In this document: positions 35,131 through 48,055 of the stretch, piece after piece
Layout of the letters: every line of letters starts with the position of its first letter
How positions within the stretch are numbered: the first letter of the stretch is position 1
Assembly (NCBI RefSeq): GCF_008831285.2
Contig: NC_045150.1
Span: 6,212,001 to 6,276,000 of the forward strand
Length of the DNA stretch: 64,000 nucleotides
Direction: 5' to 3'
DNA from: Nymphaea colorata
Lineage: Eukaryota; Streptophyta; Magnoliopsida; Nymphaeales; Nymphaeaceae
The notes under the pieces: generated by a model
The model's input: only the letters and a program-made list of their open reading frames with translations
Database searches by the model: none
What the model was told of the DNA's origin: nothing
Position numbers and translations under genes: made by a program

Positions 35131-38100
35131 ATGTCATTTGTTTCACTTGAAAGTAATATGTTACATGTTCCTATTAATAGCTGGTGGATTGACTCTGGTG
35201 CTACTGTGCATATTGCCAATAATTTACATGACTTTCTGAGCAAAAGGGAACCAACACTACATGAGAGGAGCATTTTCTCAGGAAACAAAATACGCTCACA
35301 TGTGAAGGCTGTAGGAGAATGCCAGATTAGGCTTGATACTAACTTTGTTTTGGATCTTCATGATGTTTTCTTTGTTCCATTATATAGTAGAAACTTAATT
35401 TCTGTATCAAGGCTGGACAAATTTGATTTCTATTTAAAGTTTGAAAACTCAAAGATGTTGATTTATAAAGATCTTGTTGAAATTGGTTCTGCTTTTTTGT
35501 GTGATGGTTTATACAAGTTGAATGTGAAGATCCAATCTCCTGAATCGTTGGTTTCTAGTCATAATATAATTGGCAATAAGCGTAGTATCATAAAGGATGA
35601 TTCATACATGCTATGGCACCGCCGTTTGGGTCATATCTCCGAAAAGAGAATAAGGAGACTCCTAAATGAAGGGATCTTACGATCTCTTGATTTTACAGAT
35701 AACGACATATGTGTAGATTGCATAAAGGCAAAGCAAACTAACATATATAAAGAAGGTGCCGAGCGATGTACTGAAAAGTTAGGAATTGTTCACACAGACG
35801 TTTGTGGACCTTTCCCTCCTTGTTACACAGGCGAAAAGTATTTTGTCACATTTATAGATGACTATTCTCGGTATTTGTATCTCTACTTAATCTTTGAAAA
35901 ATCTGATGTGTGTCAAGTTTTCAAAGACTATAAGAAAGAAGTAGAGAAGCAAACCGGTGAGGTTATCAAGATAGTCAGGTCTGATAGATGTGGTGAATAT
36001 TATGGTAGGTTCATTGAGATGGGACAAAGAGAGAGACCATTAGCGCGATTTTTAAAGGAAGAAGGCATTGTGCCTCAATACACTATGCCAGGCAGCGCCT
36101 ACCAAAATGGTGTTACTGAAAGAAGAAATCGTACGCTTAAAGAAATGGTTCGAGCTATGTTAAATTACTCTACTCTCCCTCTAACCTTGTGGGGTGAAGC
36201 ACTCAGGACAGCAGTGCATATACAGAATAGGGTTCCTACTAAGGCTGTTTCCACAACTCCTTACGAGTTATGGACAGGTTGGAAACCTTCTCTTTCTTAT
36301 ATGCACATATGGGGATGTCCTGCTGAAGCTAAATTGTATAAGCCCTACATAAAAGCCTTTGATCCTAGAACAACCAGTGGTTTCTTTATTGGTTATCCAA
36401 AAAGATCGAAAGGCTATAGGTTTTATTGTCCATCTCATATACCACATATCGTGGAAACAGATAAGGCTAAGTTTCTGGAAGATGGCTCATTTGGGTTAGA
36501 TGCATTACAAAACCTCAATTTTGAGGAAATACAGGATACTGAAAGTAGACCTGATAAAGAAAATATAAATGTGTATGATTATGTTGTCTCCCAGGATGAC
36601 ATGAATGCAAATCATACAGGTAATGCATCAGATCCAGATGAATTAAGTGTAGATCATACTGATGAACACGAACAGGATGTGGACATACAAATTGAAAATG
36701 ATCAATTTCATGTTCGTAGATCTACAAGGGCCAGGAGATCTGCCATATCATCAGACTATGTGGTATACCTACAAGAGCCTAGTGATTTCATAGATGTTGA
36801 TGATCCTTTCACATTCATTGAAGCCGTTGAAAGCAAACAATATAGGCACTGGATTAATGCCATGAAAGAAGAGCTTGACTCTATGGCTAAAAACCAGACA
36901 TGGAGCCTTGTGTCGTTGCCTGAAGGAGTAAAGCCCGTAGGGTGTAAATGGGTCTATAAGACGAAGAGAGACTCTAAAGGTAACATAGAGAGATACAAGG
37001 CAAGATTGATTGCTAAATGATTCACACAAATGGAGGACATTGACTATAATGAGACATATTTACCTATCTCTGCTAAAGAGTCAATGAGGATTGTCCTTGC
37101 ACTTGTAGCTCATTTTGACTTAGAGCTACATCAGATGGATGTGAAAACGGCTTTCTTGAATGGTGATTTGGATGAAGAGGTATATATGGATCAACCTCAA
37201 GGGTTTTCTGAGAGTGGTAAAGATCATTTGGTTTGCAAGCTTAATAAAGCGATTTATGGACTTAAACAGGCCTCACGTCAATGGTACATTAAGTTTTCCG
37301 AAGTCATTACGACTTTTGGGTTTACAGAAAACATCATTGATCGATGTGTGTATCTTAAGACGTGTGGGAGTAAGTTCATAATTTTGACTTTATATGTGGA
37401 TGACATTTTGCTTGCTTCAAATGATCTTCAATTGCTAACAGAAACCAAACATTTTCTCGCATCTCATTTTGAGATGAAGGACATGGGTGAGGCTTCATTT
37501 GTTCTCGGCATTGAGATTCGTCGAGACAGATCTAAATGTGTTTTAAGTCTCTCCCAATCAGCATATATCAATAAAGTTCTTAAGAGATATGGGATGGAGA
37601 ATTGTTCTCCTATTTCGGCACCCATAGCTAAAGGGGATAAATTGAGCCTAAATGATTGTTCAAAGGACGAATTTGAAAAGGCACAAATGATCAACATTCC
37701 ATATGCATCTGCGGTTGGCAGCTTGCAGTATGCGCAGATTTGTACTAGGCCTGACATTTCCTTTGCTGTTGGCATGCTTGGTAGATTTCAATCTAATCCA
37801 GGCATGGCACATTCGAAGGCCGTAAAGAGAGTCATGCGGTACTTGCAAGGGACAAAAGATTACATGTTGACATATCGCAAGGTGGACCATTTAGAAGTGA
37901 TTGGCTATTCTGATGCCGATCTTGGAGGATGTACCGATAGTAGAAAGTCTACTACTGGTTTTGTTTTCCTTCTATCGAGAGGTGCCATCTCATGAGGAAG
38001 CAAAAAGCAGACTGTGACTGCTGCTCACACCATGGAAGCAGAATTCATTGCATTATATGAGACTACATCACAGACAATTTGGATAAAGAACTTCATTTCA

Positions 38101-38373
38101 CAGCTCAAGATAGTGGAATCCATTGATAGACCACTTAAGGTTCACTGTGATAATGAAGCTGCAGTGTCTTTTTCCAACAACAACAAAAGTACTACTTCTT
38201 GTAAGCATATGGAACTTAAGTATTTTGTTGTTAAGAAAAGGACAGAGAATCAACTAGTGTGTATTCAACACATTGGGACTACAAATATGGTTGCAGATCC
38301 TCTTACTAAAGCGCTAGCATCTGGTACGTTCTTTGAACATGTTAAGAGGATGAGTTTGTGTAGTTCAATGTAA
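35131..38373 (+). pseudogene. pol: copia pol: protease, integrase, reverse transcriptase, RNase H
   Basis: Domains in copia order: protease WWIDSGATVHIA (about 35180); integrase zinc module HRRLGH...CVDC (about 35615-35720); integrase core HTDVCGP, VRSDRCGEYYG and NGVTERRNRTL, where the usual SDRGGEY has Cys for one Gly; reverse transcriptase from CKWVYKTKRDS, QMDVKTAFLNG to YVDDILLASND (about 37396-37428); RNase H from SDADLGG through EAEFIALYE to VADPLTKAL. A TGA interrupts the reverse transcriptase at 37018-37020 and another the RNase H linker at 37993-37995. Gene order and motifs are diagnostic of Ty1/copia. Confidence 0.92.
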
Positions 38374-38564
38374 ACACACTATTATACAAACATTTATTAA
38401 AGTGATCACATACAGTTTGTTGATTCTCATTAAGTTTGTTGTCTATTTATTTTCTATTCTCATTTGTTTGTTGAGAAGTTTTGTAAGACAACAAAGGTGG
38501 GACCTTGGAATGAATTTGAAGGCTAATCCATTCATTTTGTTTACCCTTGATATCGACTTGGACT

Positions 38565-38573
38565 AGTGGGAGA
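38565..38573 (+). other. polypurine tract of the copia element
   Basis: AGTGGGAGA followed by T and then the 3' LTR (TGTTGGG), the usual plus-strand primer position. Confidence 0.85.
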
Positions 38574-38574
38574 T

Positions 38575-38983
38575 TGTTGGGATTTCCCCATCTGGATAGT
38601 CCTGTGTCGATACGGGTCCATATCCGGTTCGGACCCTTAAGTATAAATACATGTGTCTTGTGATGGTGTGAGACACATCAAGTTTTTACCGTCTGGGTAA
38701 TCGGTCCCCTTAGCCATACGTGAATTGCCTGTCCCCATCACTGGGCTGCTATGGCTGAGGAGAGAAACCCATTGCCGCCGCCACCGCCGCCGCTACCTCC
38801 GCAGGGAAACGACTCTATGGGGACTGTAGCCGTTCTTCCCACAGTCGCCGACATTCAGTCGGCGGTCGCCTCTACAGGTTCTTCTTCCGCCCTATTTGAA
38901 ACCACATGAATCATGAATGTTTGTTTTTTCGATTTCTACATTTTCGTTTGTGCGCTATCTAGATTTCTAGCAAAGCTCCAACT
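38575..38983 (+). repeat. 3' LTR of the copia element
   Basis: Ends GCTCCAACT, then target duplication GAGAA (38984-38988). It keeps the same TATA box and the same proline-rich frame (ATG 38751) as the 5' LTR. Gene-like transcripts starting here would carry the gag first exon into flanking DNA. Confidence 0.95.
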
Positions 38984-38988
38984 GAGAA

Positions 38989-39342
38989 ATCATGAAACAA
39001 GAACGACGTAAAAGAGCCATGCATAAAGCTTCACTATTAAGATTTATTTGGACTGTCGGGGCTGTGGTTTCGGCAAAAAAGCAGACGTAGATCAGAAAAT
39101 GCGCAAACATGAAGCCTTTTTCGGTATTGAATCAAAATATAGGTGCTTAAAAGAGACTTTTATTTTCCTGTTGTTGCAAAGCCAAATTGGCACCATGAGT
39201 TTTGAAATGTGCACGGTAATGACAAACTTATTTGTGTGTAAGAGGTTCATCTCTCGATTCGTTCAAGTTTGTACCGTGTTTGTTTTATGCTTTTCTGTGC
39301 ATGGGATCAGATAGGATGCACTCAAATAGTGATGCTTAAATG
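38989..39342. other. intergenic, no gene seen
   Basis: Flank of the copia insertion. No recognisable feature. Confidence 0.5.
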
Positions 39343-39350
39343 GGTTGAAT

Positions 39351-39805
39351 TAGGGTTGCACACAAGCCGCCCAGCTCAAGCTCGACTTGACTCAAAAAAC
39401 TCGAGCTCGAGCTCAGCACGAACTCGACTTGAGCTCCTTATAGCAAGTTCGAGCTCGACTCGACTACACAAAATCGAGATCGAACTTGACTTGTTTAACC
39501 TTTTAACTCGCTTAGGTGTTAACTCGTTTAGCGTTAATTGTGTAAGCACTCGTGTAAGCGTTAACTCGTGTAACTTGTTTAACTCGTGAAATTGGTTATG
39601 GCAATATTATATAGAGTACCGGTTTGCGAGTCGAGTTGAGTATAAAAGAGTCGAGTTCCTAAAACTCCAACTCGACTTGTTTATTGTTTCGAGTATCTTT
39701 GTAAGCTCGAACTCGACCTGTATATAAACGAGTCGAGCATGAGCCGAGTTTTTTTGAGCAAGTTCGAGTCGAGCCCAAGTTGGCTTGGCTCGTTGTGCAG
39801 CCCTA
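39351..39805. mobile_element. intact hAT-type MITE, 455 bp, with 8-bp target duplication
   Basis: Terminal inverted repeats TAGGGTTGCACACAAGCC and CTCGTTGTGCAGCCCTA. Flanking 8-bp direct repeat GGTTGAAT (39343-39350 and 39806-39813). The interior is built of GAGCTCGA/CTCGAGC blocks and ACTCGTTTA repeats and has no coding potential. This is the best-preserved member of a family with relatives at 16785, 17923/20290, 31737 and 51849. Confidence 0.93.
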
Positions 39806-39813
39806 GGTTGAAT

Positions 39814-40570
39814 TCAGCAGAGGGAACTTATCTTGAAGAGGCCGAAACCCCTTCTCAATTTTCCCTGCTTTGAGATTCTGGTAGAGAGTGAAACACCTGT
39901 CAACTATCAACTAAACTGACACATATATACTGTCACATATATATTATTTGAAACCTAGAAAAATAGCACCTACAAGAATCGAATTAACAAGATTTTTCAC
40001 CGACTCATCAGTCCAATTAACTATACTATGCCCCTCGAAACTAACGCTTTCAAACTTGATTAGTTATATGTAGAATGTCTCACATGTAGAAAACCTACAA
40101 ATGCAAGCTTAAAGCAAGTCATATTGCGATCTGACTTGATGGGTGGTATGCGTTCAGCGTCACGTGAAAGTGTGTGAAAGGTTTCGTTGTTGAGAACTTC
40201 CGGCCACATTTTACACCTGGAATGGGAATCTGATAGGCACTTTGATTACTCTCTGGTAGCATTTATTTTTCTTTCAGTTCCAAGTCATATAAAAAAATCC
40301 GGCAACTTTCATCAGCCAGTAGTTTTCAACATTGGTATATTGCTGGGTGGATTCTTTTCTTTTTCAATTTTGCAAAGTTAAAAACTGCCACAAATGATGC
40401 TTTCTATAGCTAGAAACAGTGACGCACAGTGGCCGGATGGTTGTTTTGATGATTTTGTATTGTTAAAAACTGTCAGTAATATCTGCACCACCCACGGTGA
40501 TTCTTTTGTCATGTCATGAATTTTAGCAATGGAAGGCACCGCAATACAAAATTGAAAAAAAGCCCTTGAG

Positions 40571-40636
<66 letters not shown>

Positions 40637-42016
40637 CTAAACAAAAAAATACTAAAAAAAATATTACTAAGATATAAAAGAAAAATATAAATAATAACTC
40701 TGCCGTGCACCATACCTGCGCTTGTATCTAGCTGTGTTGACACGGATGCACATTTCTACGAGTGTCCGCGACATATATGCAGGTAATTCCCGTACAGAAA
40801 TGGGGAGCCCCTCTAAATACCATGGTCACGAGTGAGATACGTGCATACGAGCATTGGCGGCTTGACTGGCAGTGGCAGATAAATACATAAACGACCCTTT
40901 CTCAGGCGCCAAGTTTTCTTCAATGTCAACAGATACGGGCTCACCGTCCCTATAACTTACATTAGCCCCCATCTCAGGCGGGGGCGCTACTAGTATTTTT
41001 CTCTTGCGTGTAACTAAAAGGGGCCAATTACATATTTCAATTTTTTTACTGGGGCCAAATCATTTTTTTTTGAAGATTTTAAAAGGTAAAGAATGCTACA
41101 GTTAAGTTGAAAATCAGTTATTTGTCCATATTTGATATAATTGATTGGCCATTTTCCGGCAAAGTGATTGCTTGAGAAATCTTCAGAAGCAAGGCCTTTT
41201 TCATTATTACGAGTGCTAAACTATAACAAGTAATAGATTTATCACAATTCGATGGGAAATTGGGATACCACCTATGCCCGTTTGATTTTTGTGAATGTCT
41301 CAACGATCTTCATCTTTACAATTGACTTCCAGTGAAACTTGAGACACGCTTGCTGAAATCCCGGAGCAAGGTTTTGGAATGTTTATTTGCAGAGATTTTT
41401 GCTAAGGTACTAAATGTCAACAATCTAAAGATTCTTGTAAGGAACTGTAGCTTCAATTAGCATAAGCATAACCAAATACAGTACTTTGACAACAGTAACA
41501 ACTACAGGACAGAACGACCAGTTAAAAGAATGCAACGGAGGGATGCAACGGAAGGTTATCAGTTTTTCAAGCGATCTTTGTGAAAGTGAAAAATGGAAAG
41601 CAACTCAATTCGAGAATGAAAAAAAACAAATGAACAGATATCAGAGCTAATATTAACAAAAGTTGAGTGTCACAGATGAACTAGCACGTGATGATAGTCT
41701 GAATGAAATAGAAAGCATGTTACTGACATCAATGACATTGTACATTTGTTTATTTTTCCAAGTACCAGGAGTCCCCAGTTGGAACATATGTACAGACATA
41801 GCAAGATCATCCAAACAACCAGAACGGCAGATTTGGGTTTTGCCTCCCACTCCAAGTCTCCAACTTTGACTTCCAAAGTGTCTCACCTGTTTAAAGAAAC
41901 TAACAGTGAAATAGTGAAAGGAAAAGAAAAATTCAAGACAAAGTGGGCCAGATAACGAATCCTAAATTGTTGAGAATGTATACAAAGTCAATACGAAGAG
42001 ATTATTACAGTTTTTG
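39814..42016. other. intergenic and 3' flank of NIT4
   Basis: No gene seen. A 64-bp (AT)n run lies at about 40571-40634. A GGGGGCGCTAC/GGGGCCAAATCA fragment (about 40970-41090) looks like a MITE piece. Confidence 0.5.
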
Positions 42017-45000
42017 CTAGCCATCACTTCTATCTGTCGATGCAAATGACACTGGATTCAAGGGATGATCATTCACAGACAAAGTCAAGATATCAGGCCT
42101 CGAATAGTGTCCGACAACATCAAAGTCAAATTTTGAGCGTGTGATTTCCCCAAAATCTGATGAACATAAAAGAATAATTTATTACTTATGAAGCAGTAGA
42201 CAGCAAATGAGCAATCCAGTTCAACATAAAGAAATGAAACTCACCAGCTTATTTATGAAATAAATATTTTTCTATGAAAGCCACATACCTAGATCAGCAG
42301 ATATGAGAGCCTCTCCGTCATAATTTGGCCCAGCTAGTACAGAGCCTGATGGGGAAATAATGACACTGCCACCAGCACATACAATCGAATCAGGTGATAG
42401 ATTGTCATCTGAATCTTCAAAGACATAATCTGGAGGTGGGGGGTAGTCCTTCCGCCGGCAAAACTGGTTTGCAGATAGAACAAAGCACCCACCTTCAAGT
42501 GCAATGTGGGTCATTGATGATTGCCATACATCTCTTGCATCCGCAGTTGGAGCACAGTATATTTCAATACCTAAAGAACGAAAGTTGCAAAAATTATCCA
42601 ACTTTTAAACAACAGGAACTAGTGAAAGGCTTCTACTGAGACTAGCTATCACATCAAACAAAATTAGCAACACAATAATCACCCAATGCACAAAGGGAAA
42701 ACAGAGATATTCCAATTACAGGAATCCAATTCGATGGAAAAAATTACATCCTATGTTGACCCATTGTCATCTTCAAAAGTTATACCTTTAGCATACATTG
42801 CTGTTCTCAACAAGGGCATTCTGTTCTCCCAACAAATAAGTGCACCTATCTTCCCAACAGGAGTTCCAAAGACAGGAATCGATGATCCATCTCCAAAGCC
42901 CCATATAACACGCTCAAGTGCTGTAGGCATGAGTTTGCGATGCTTTCCCAAGTATTGCCCCTGAGCATCAAAGAATAAAACTGTGCAATACAATGTGTAT
43001 CCTGCTCGCTCAATTACTCCCATCACCAAATAGACCTTATATTTTCCAGCCATGCTGGCAAGGCGGTCAACTTCAGGCCCTACATACACATGAGCAGCAA
43101 ATGAAGCCAAATTTCATCAACCATATTGAAGGGAGCAGTAAAATAAGGAAGTTTTCATAGACTATTACAAGTAGACTGAAAAAAAATACTGACATGGAAA
43201 TGAATAAAATCAGTCACATTTTGGGACTGGTATTTCAAGTCCCTTATCCTTCCTAGGATCCACCAATCTCAAGTGGAGACCATGGTGGTTGAAAGCAAAA
43301 AAAGAAAAAAGCGAAGAGGGAGACAGCAAAAGTGACAGAGGGAGAGAGAAAAAGGGTAAAGAAACCAACCCCAAACGGGACTTGTTGAACCCAACTCCTA
43401 TGTTAGGATCTAAGTCAACGTCAACAGAAATCTATTCAAACTTGAAGAAGAAGCAACTTGATCATGATCCTAGTCATAGATTTTCACAAGGTAGGCCCTT
43501 CTTTCAAGGTACATGGGCTCAATTAGCAAGTAAAATAGTTAATCTTTGACTTAGTTACCCTGTTAAATGAGCTAGGAGTGGTTGGCCTCATAATGACAAG
43601 ATAAGTTGCACCTCACTTTGTACATTTCAAAAATGAGATTTCCGAAAAATCCTTCAAAGCGCCCAAGTGTTTTTGGGTGGATCATGGCTTTTCCAAAAAA
43701 TTTTGCACAAAAATGCTCCAACAAAAGGAGCAACATCCAGCATGTACGTTTCAAATTTAATAGCAAAGCAGGAGGTTAAGCAGCAAATTAAGATGGTCCA
43801 TCATAATCCCGACATAGTATAAAACAAGAGGGATAGATTGAATCAAGAAAAAATGATGTTTGATCTGCCATTTATTGTACTTATGTCCTCTTTATTTCCT
43901 CAAATAGTTGTTTAGACTAATAGTGCAAATGAAATGCTACTATCCAATTTATGTGGCCATAAACAAAAAAATTAAAGATTGACAAATGTCTTCAGGCTTA
44001 GGAGAATTGAGAGGTTTCCTGAATAATCATGGTGAACACATGCATCCTACGTTTGTTATATAAACATGCTTCTATGAACATTCAAATCTGACCTGTGTAT
44101 TGACTATGCATAGATGTGTGTTCTTTTGAATTGTGAACGCGCTTTTTGGGCACCAAAGACCAAACACACAATTCAACCTAACTGGCAATTACTCTAATGC
44201 TATATCATACTCTTATAAATGTTTTACCAGGCACATCAATAGCTGCAGCATGATACTTCCGATATTCTTCCCTTCCCCTAGCAGAGCGACTGCCAATTGC
44301 AACGCCAAAGCGAGAACCCCGTGGATAGCCACCAATAAATGCTTCCGGAAATACAACTATTTGAGACCCATATGCAGCAGCTTCTGCAATCAATTTCTCA
44401 GCTTTATCTGTAGACATGATGCAAAAAGTAAACATAACACCAGATTAACATTCTACAAGCCATTCAACTAGAAGAAAACATATGTCTTAAGACTTAGGAG
44501 AAATGAAATGCTACATATGAACAACATTTTGTTACATCTAGATAATCAAAATAGCTTCAGGATATTACAATTAGCATCTTGGCTCAGAACTCAGATCATT
44601 CTCAGAAGACCAGCTTTAATATTCCTTGGTCTGCACTTCACATAAATGGTAGTGAGTCTAGTGACTCTGCACTGGTCGATTGGACATTTCCAAATTTCGT
44701 TTCATGATTCTATGGGAAGAGATTTCAAGGCAGATACAGTTCCTTCAAAATAATGTGGCATTTGAATAGACAAGCAATTGACTGTCAGAAAGCTCATGCA
44801 CAACCCCACATTGCACAGCCAAAGTTCAACCTTGATCAACCTAATCTTCAATACTCTAATCTTCCAGCACTATCTACGTGTCATATGAGTCTCCGTTTGC
44901 ATGACACAATGATCTTCCAAGCTGCAGATTCCCTTTCTTGGAAGAGAAAAGGAAAGCCCACTGCAGGAAGGAATGACTTGTAATACTACTATGCACTTTT

Positions 45001-46359
45001 CTGTCAATAAACAATACCAGTCCTTATCCAGCAAGCAATAGTCATAAGAGTGATAGCTGCTGGTAGATAGCACATATTTATTATGCTCCTTAAGAAATAC
45101 TGGGGTAAAAACTAATTTTCTGCAGTCACTTCTTCAAAGTTTCTTGAAAAGAAAAATATGTTACAGTCAAAGGAGGATGAGGAGTCGACAGCCACAAAGA
45201 CAGAGTTCTCTTCTCTGTCTTTCCCCATGTCCTATCAAGTCAAAGCTCATTTGTAAGAAAGAATCACCAATAATTGCTTTCCCGCCTAAAAGTATGATAT
45301 TTTTGACAGGTATAAACTAGAATCTTGCAGCTCACAGAAACAGAAAAGGTTACACAAGAAAAATGCAAACCTTTCTAAAATATGTCAGAATTTATATCCA
45401 TAGATCTGGAAGAGATACGTATAAATTTCTACTAAACAAGTATATGGTTCTCTCTCCCAAACAATCGCCAAAATATTTATATAAATTATTGTGGTAATTT
45501 TCCATTATCCAATAATTTACATATTTCCAATTTTCCACCCTCCTATGTGTTCAATCCATTTATTTTCAGCAGTATAGTGGACCAACGTTCAAGTTCATTT
45601 AGTGATCTGGGGGCAATTGGTGAAGCTCATAGTACTTAACAATTAAAATTAATGACATCACAAACAAAAAGCTGCTAGCCGTTTACATTGTCCGATGGTT
45701 GATGGGAATCAATATGTTCCTAAATTCCACAAAGCACTCCCGTACATGAATGATGTTCTTCGTTTCTGTTTGAGATTGTTTCAGCGCGCTTGGAGAATGT
45801 TAGCAATCACAAGCCGCTTGCCTCTAAACCTTATGCTCTTCAGTCCATATATAGGTATCCTAGCACTTCTCAGCTGAACCTAGATCAAATTAAGCCTTTC
45901 ATTTCATTTGTAACATATATAAAGTAAATCTTCAACAATCACAAGAAATAATAAATAATTTCGCAACTTGTTTCTAAGTAGATTCCCAGTTTTGCGGACA
46001 GCTTTACAACTGGTTAGACTGAGGCATGTAGATCGAGGATGGATTTTTTAAAGTGGTTTTGAATCAACAATCATGAACAACTACTGATCAGCTGGTAGGC
46101 TCTGCCATTTCGAGTGATCCTCCTCCATGCTCCTTCCTCCAGCGAAAAAGGAAAATCATGTATCAAACATTAAAGTAACAGTAAAGTGATTGTAAAATAC
46201 AGGTACTCAACCAACTGCATCGATGGTCCACCAATAGTTACCTATGGTAGCGGGGGTGTCATAAAAAATGGTGGACGCCTGCACTACGGTTGCACGAACC
46301 GTCTGCACGGGAGAGAAGGAGGCCATGTCCACTTCGGTGATAGCAGGAACGACCGCCAT
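42017..46359 (-). CDS. NIT4: NIT4-type bifunctional nitrilase / beta-cyanoalanine hydratase
   Basis: Five exons: 46359-46242, 44407-44228, 43079-42786, 42570-42289, 42156-42017; 337 residues with all phases matching. NIT4 enzymes turn beta-cyanoalanine into asparagine or aspartate plus ammonia, the last step of cyanide detoxification. The catalytic triad is visible: Glu61 in [14 protein letters not shown], Lys148 in GKHRKLMPT and Cys182 in [13 protein letters not shown]. Also present are [19 protein letters not shown] near the N-terminus, [39 protein letters not shown], and the C-terminal [14 protein letters not shown]. The length is right for the family and no break is seen. Intron 1 is 1.8 kb. 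The start is the first ATG of the exon, only 98 bp after the stop of the neighbouring small gene on the same strand. Confidence 0.96.
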
Positions 46360-46457
46360 GTCCTCTACGCTACACGCAGGAGCGGGAAGAGAAACACCAG
46401 CAAATGGAAAACAAGAAAGAAGTTAAGATGGGGAGTTAGGTTTATGAGGAAATACAG

Positions 46458-46643
46458 TTACTTCCCGTATTTCTTCTTCAGATATTCCCTCATCATCTGA
46501 TCTCTGGCGAGTGTTCTGGCTCGAATCGGCTCCACGTTGACGTAGGCGAAATGGGCGCCGACTGCGAAGAGGACGACTCCCGTGAGGAAGAGGCCGAGGG
46601 TTTTGGTTATCTCTCTCGGCGTGGATGGGTAGCACAGCGCCAT
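46458..46643 (-). CDS. small single-pass membrane protein, 61 residues
   Basis: An uninterrupted frame from ATG 46643 to TAA. It begins MALCYPSTPREITK, has one hydrophobic segment (about 16-36, GLFLTGVVLFAVGAHFAYV), then a basic/acidic tail RARTLARDQMMREYLKKKYG. The form is that of small mitochondrial or other organelle inner-membrane proteins. I do not recognise the family. The GC content and clean codon run support a real gene. It lies just upstream of NIT4 on the same strand. Confidence 0.65.
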   Translation of the reverse strand: MALCYPSTPREITKTLGLFLTGVVLFAVGAHFAYVNVEPIRARTLARDQMMREYLKKKYGK

Positions 46644-47063
46644 GGCTGCCGCTCGGGCATTTCGTCGAACACTTCCCGCTTGAGTCGAGCCTTCTAGCGG
46701 ATTCTAGTTCTAGGAACGGACATTTTGTAGGGGTGAGCGTGTTGCCGCCACTGTTGATGAGGGGACCTGAAGGCGAATGGAATGGGTGGCGTTGGAACGC
46801 CCCGGCTCATATCCTTCCCACGAATTTTAACCCAACAAATTACAAAAAACATGAAGTTCCGATGGAATAACAAAAATCTGTTTGAATCACACGATCGGTG
46901 TTTTGGATTTTTGTTGTAGTGAACGTAGATGAGCAACATCTCACCTATATATAGCTCAATCTCAGAGTTTGTTCTATTGAGACAAATATGTTGACAGTTT
47001 CATGGGGTTTTGAGATGAATAATCTCATTAGAAGAAACGTTCATACCAGTAACATGATCGATT
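46644..47063. other. promoter side of the small gene, then intergenic
   Basis: No other gene. 47047-47063 is the left target duplication of the SINE. Confidence 0.5.
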
Positions 47064-47296
47064 GTTTCAAAGGGCATAGCGTAGCTGGTTGAGTTAGGGG
47101 CCTGTACTAAGGCAGGTCTCTAGTTTGATTCCCGTGGGTGCTATGTTCCTGTGTCTATGGCGCGGCATCCAAGCTGAAGGGTGCACCGTTGCTATCACTG
47201 ATACCGACGCAGTTCAGGACCCCTGAGGCAGAGGGAATGGGGGGCCTTCGGGCCTTTTTCGAGCGGTGGAGATTAATACCCCTTGCTCACCCAGAA
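47064..47296 (+). mobile_element. tRNA-derived SINE with 17-bp target duplication
   Basis: Flanked by identical CAGTAACATGATCGATT (47047-47063 and 47297-47313). Near the left end are an RNA polymerase III A box, TAGCGTAGCTGG (47077-47088, a perfect match to TRGCNNAGYNGG), and a B-box-like AGTTTGATTCC (47122-47132), spaced as in a tRNA gene. The 3' part (CCCCTGAGGCAGAGGG...CTCACCCAGAA) is not tRNA-like and lacks a poly(A) tail. Confidence 0.88.
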
Positions 47297-47313
47297 CAGT
47301 AACATGATCGATT

Positions 47314-48006
47314 AACTTTACCAATGAAATTTTATGCGACAAAAAAAAATTTTGTGACTACTTTCAAGTAATTAAAAAAAAACTTTTTTTTACGCTTTTG
47401 TAAACACAATAAATGTTTCATTTTCATTGATGTGTGTTTCAAATTTATGTTGGTGTAATTGATGGAACACATAGTCATGGAAATATACCTTTAGCTGATC
47501 TACTAAGACAATGTGGTAGAACACAATTGGCCGACTCAAAATGCATTAGCAACAGGTTCTTTTGACAGGCAATCTATCTATATAGCTTTTGGTTGGAAAC
47601 GAACAACTTTTGATTTGAGAACCGTAAAAAATGCTTTGATAAGATAAAAAAAAAATTAAGAATTTCGAAAGGTAATTTATCTTTTAAAACTTACATATGT
47701 TAGCATTTTTGTGAATACAAACTTAACAATGTTATCATATTGATTTTTTTAGGTAAATATTTTCTTGTTTGTACATATTATTCATGGTAGATATATAAAA
47801 TATCATTTGAAAGAATATCCCTTGAAACACCCATAAAATCGCGAAACAGTTATTTTGTTTCTTTTTGTGCCTGCAAAAGTTTTTTTTTCTGTTAATCATA
47901 TTAATCATGAGCATTTTTCGACGACATTAAAGCACACAAAAGTTTCATACACGACACGGCATGCATAACCCTTGCAACACCGACAACCCTTGCAACACCG
48001 ACAAAG

Positions 48007-48055
<49 letters not shown>

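Larger units (their letters stand above)
32202..38983 (+). mobile_element. full-length Ty1/copia LTR retrotransposon, 6.8 kb, coding region damaged
   Basis: Two 409-bp LTRs flank, in order, a primer-binding site, a 1.7-kb leader, gag, protease, integrase, reverse transcriptase and RNase H (the copia order), and a polypurine tract. A 5-bp direct repeat, GAGAA, flanks the insertion. The LTRs differ at about ten of 409 positions: seven scattered C/T or A/G changes and three in the last seven bases. The insertion is therefore fairly young. Damage consists of a gag frameshift and at least three nonsense codons, so this copy cannot make its full polyprotein. Confidence 0.95.

Noticed and set aside
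39351-39805. Repeated CTCGAG/GAGCTC blocks considered as a CRISPR-like array or satellite
   Set aside because: They lie within terminal inverted repeats and an 8-bp target duplication, so a MITE explains them; spacers are neither unique nor regular.
42394-42964. Plus-strand frames within NIT4
   Set aside because: They are antisense shadows of exons 3 and 4, which have clear nitrilase sequence on the minus strand.
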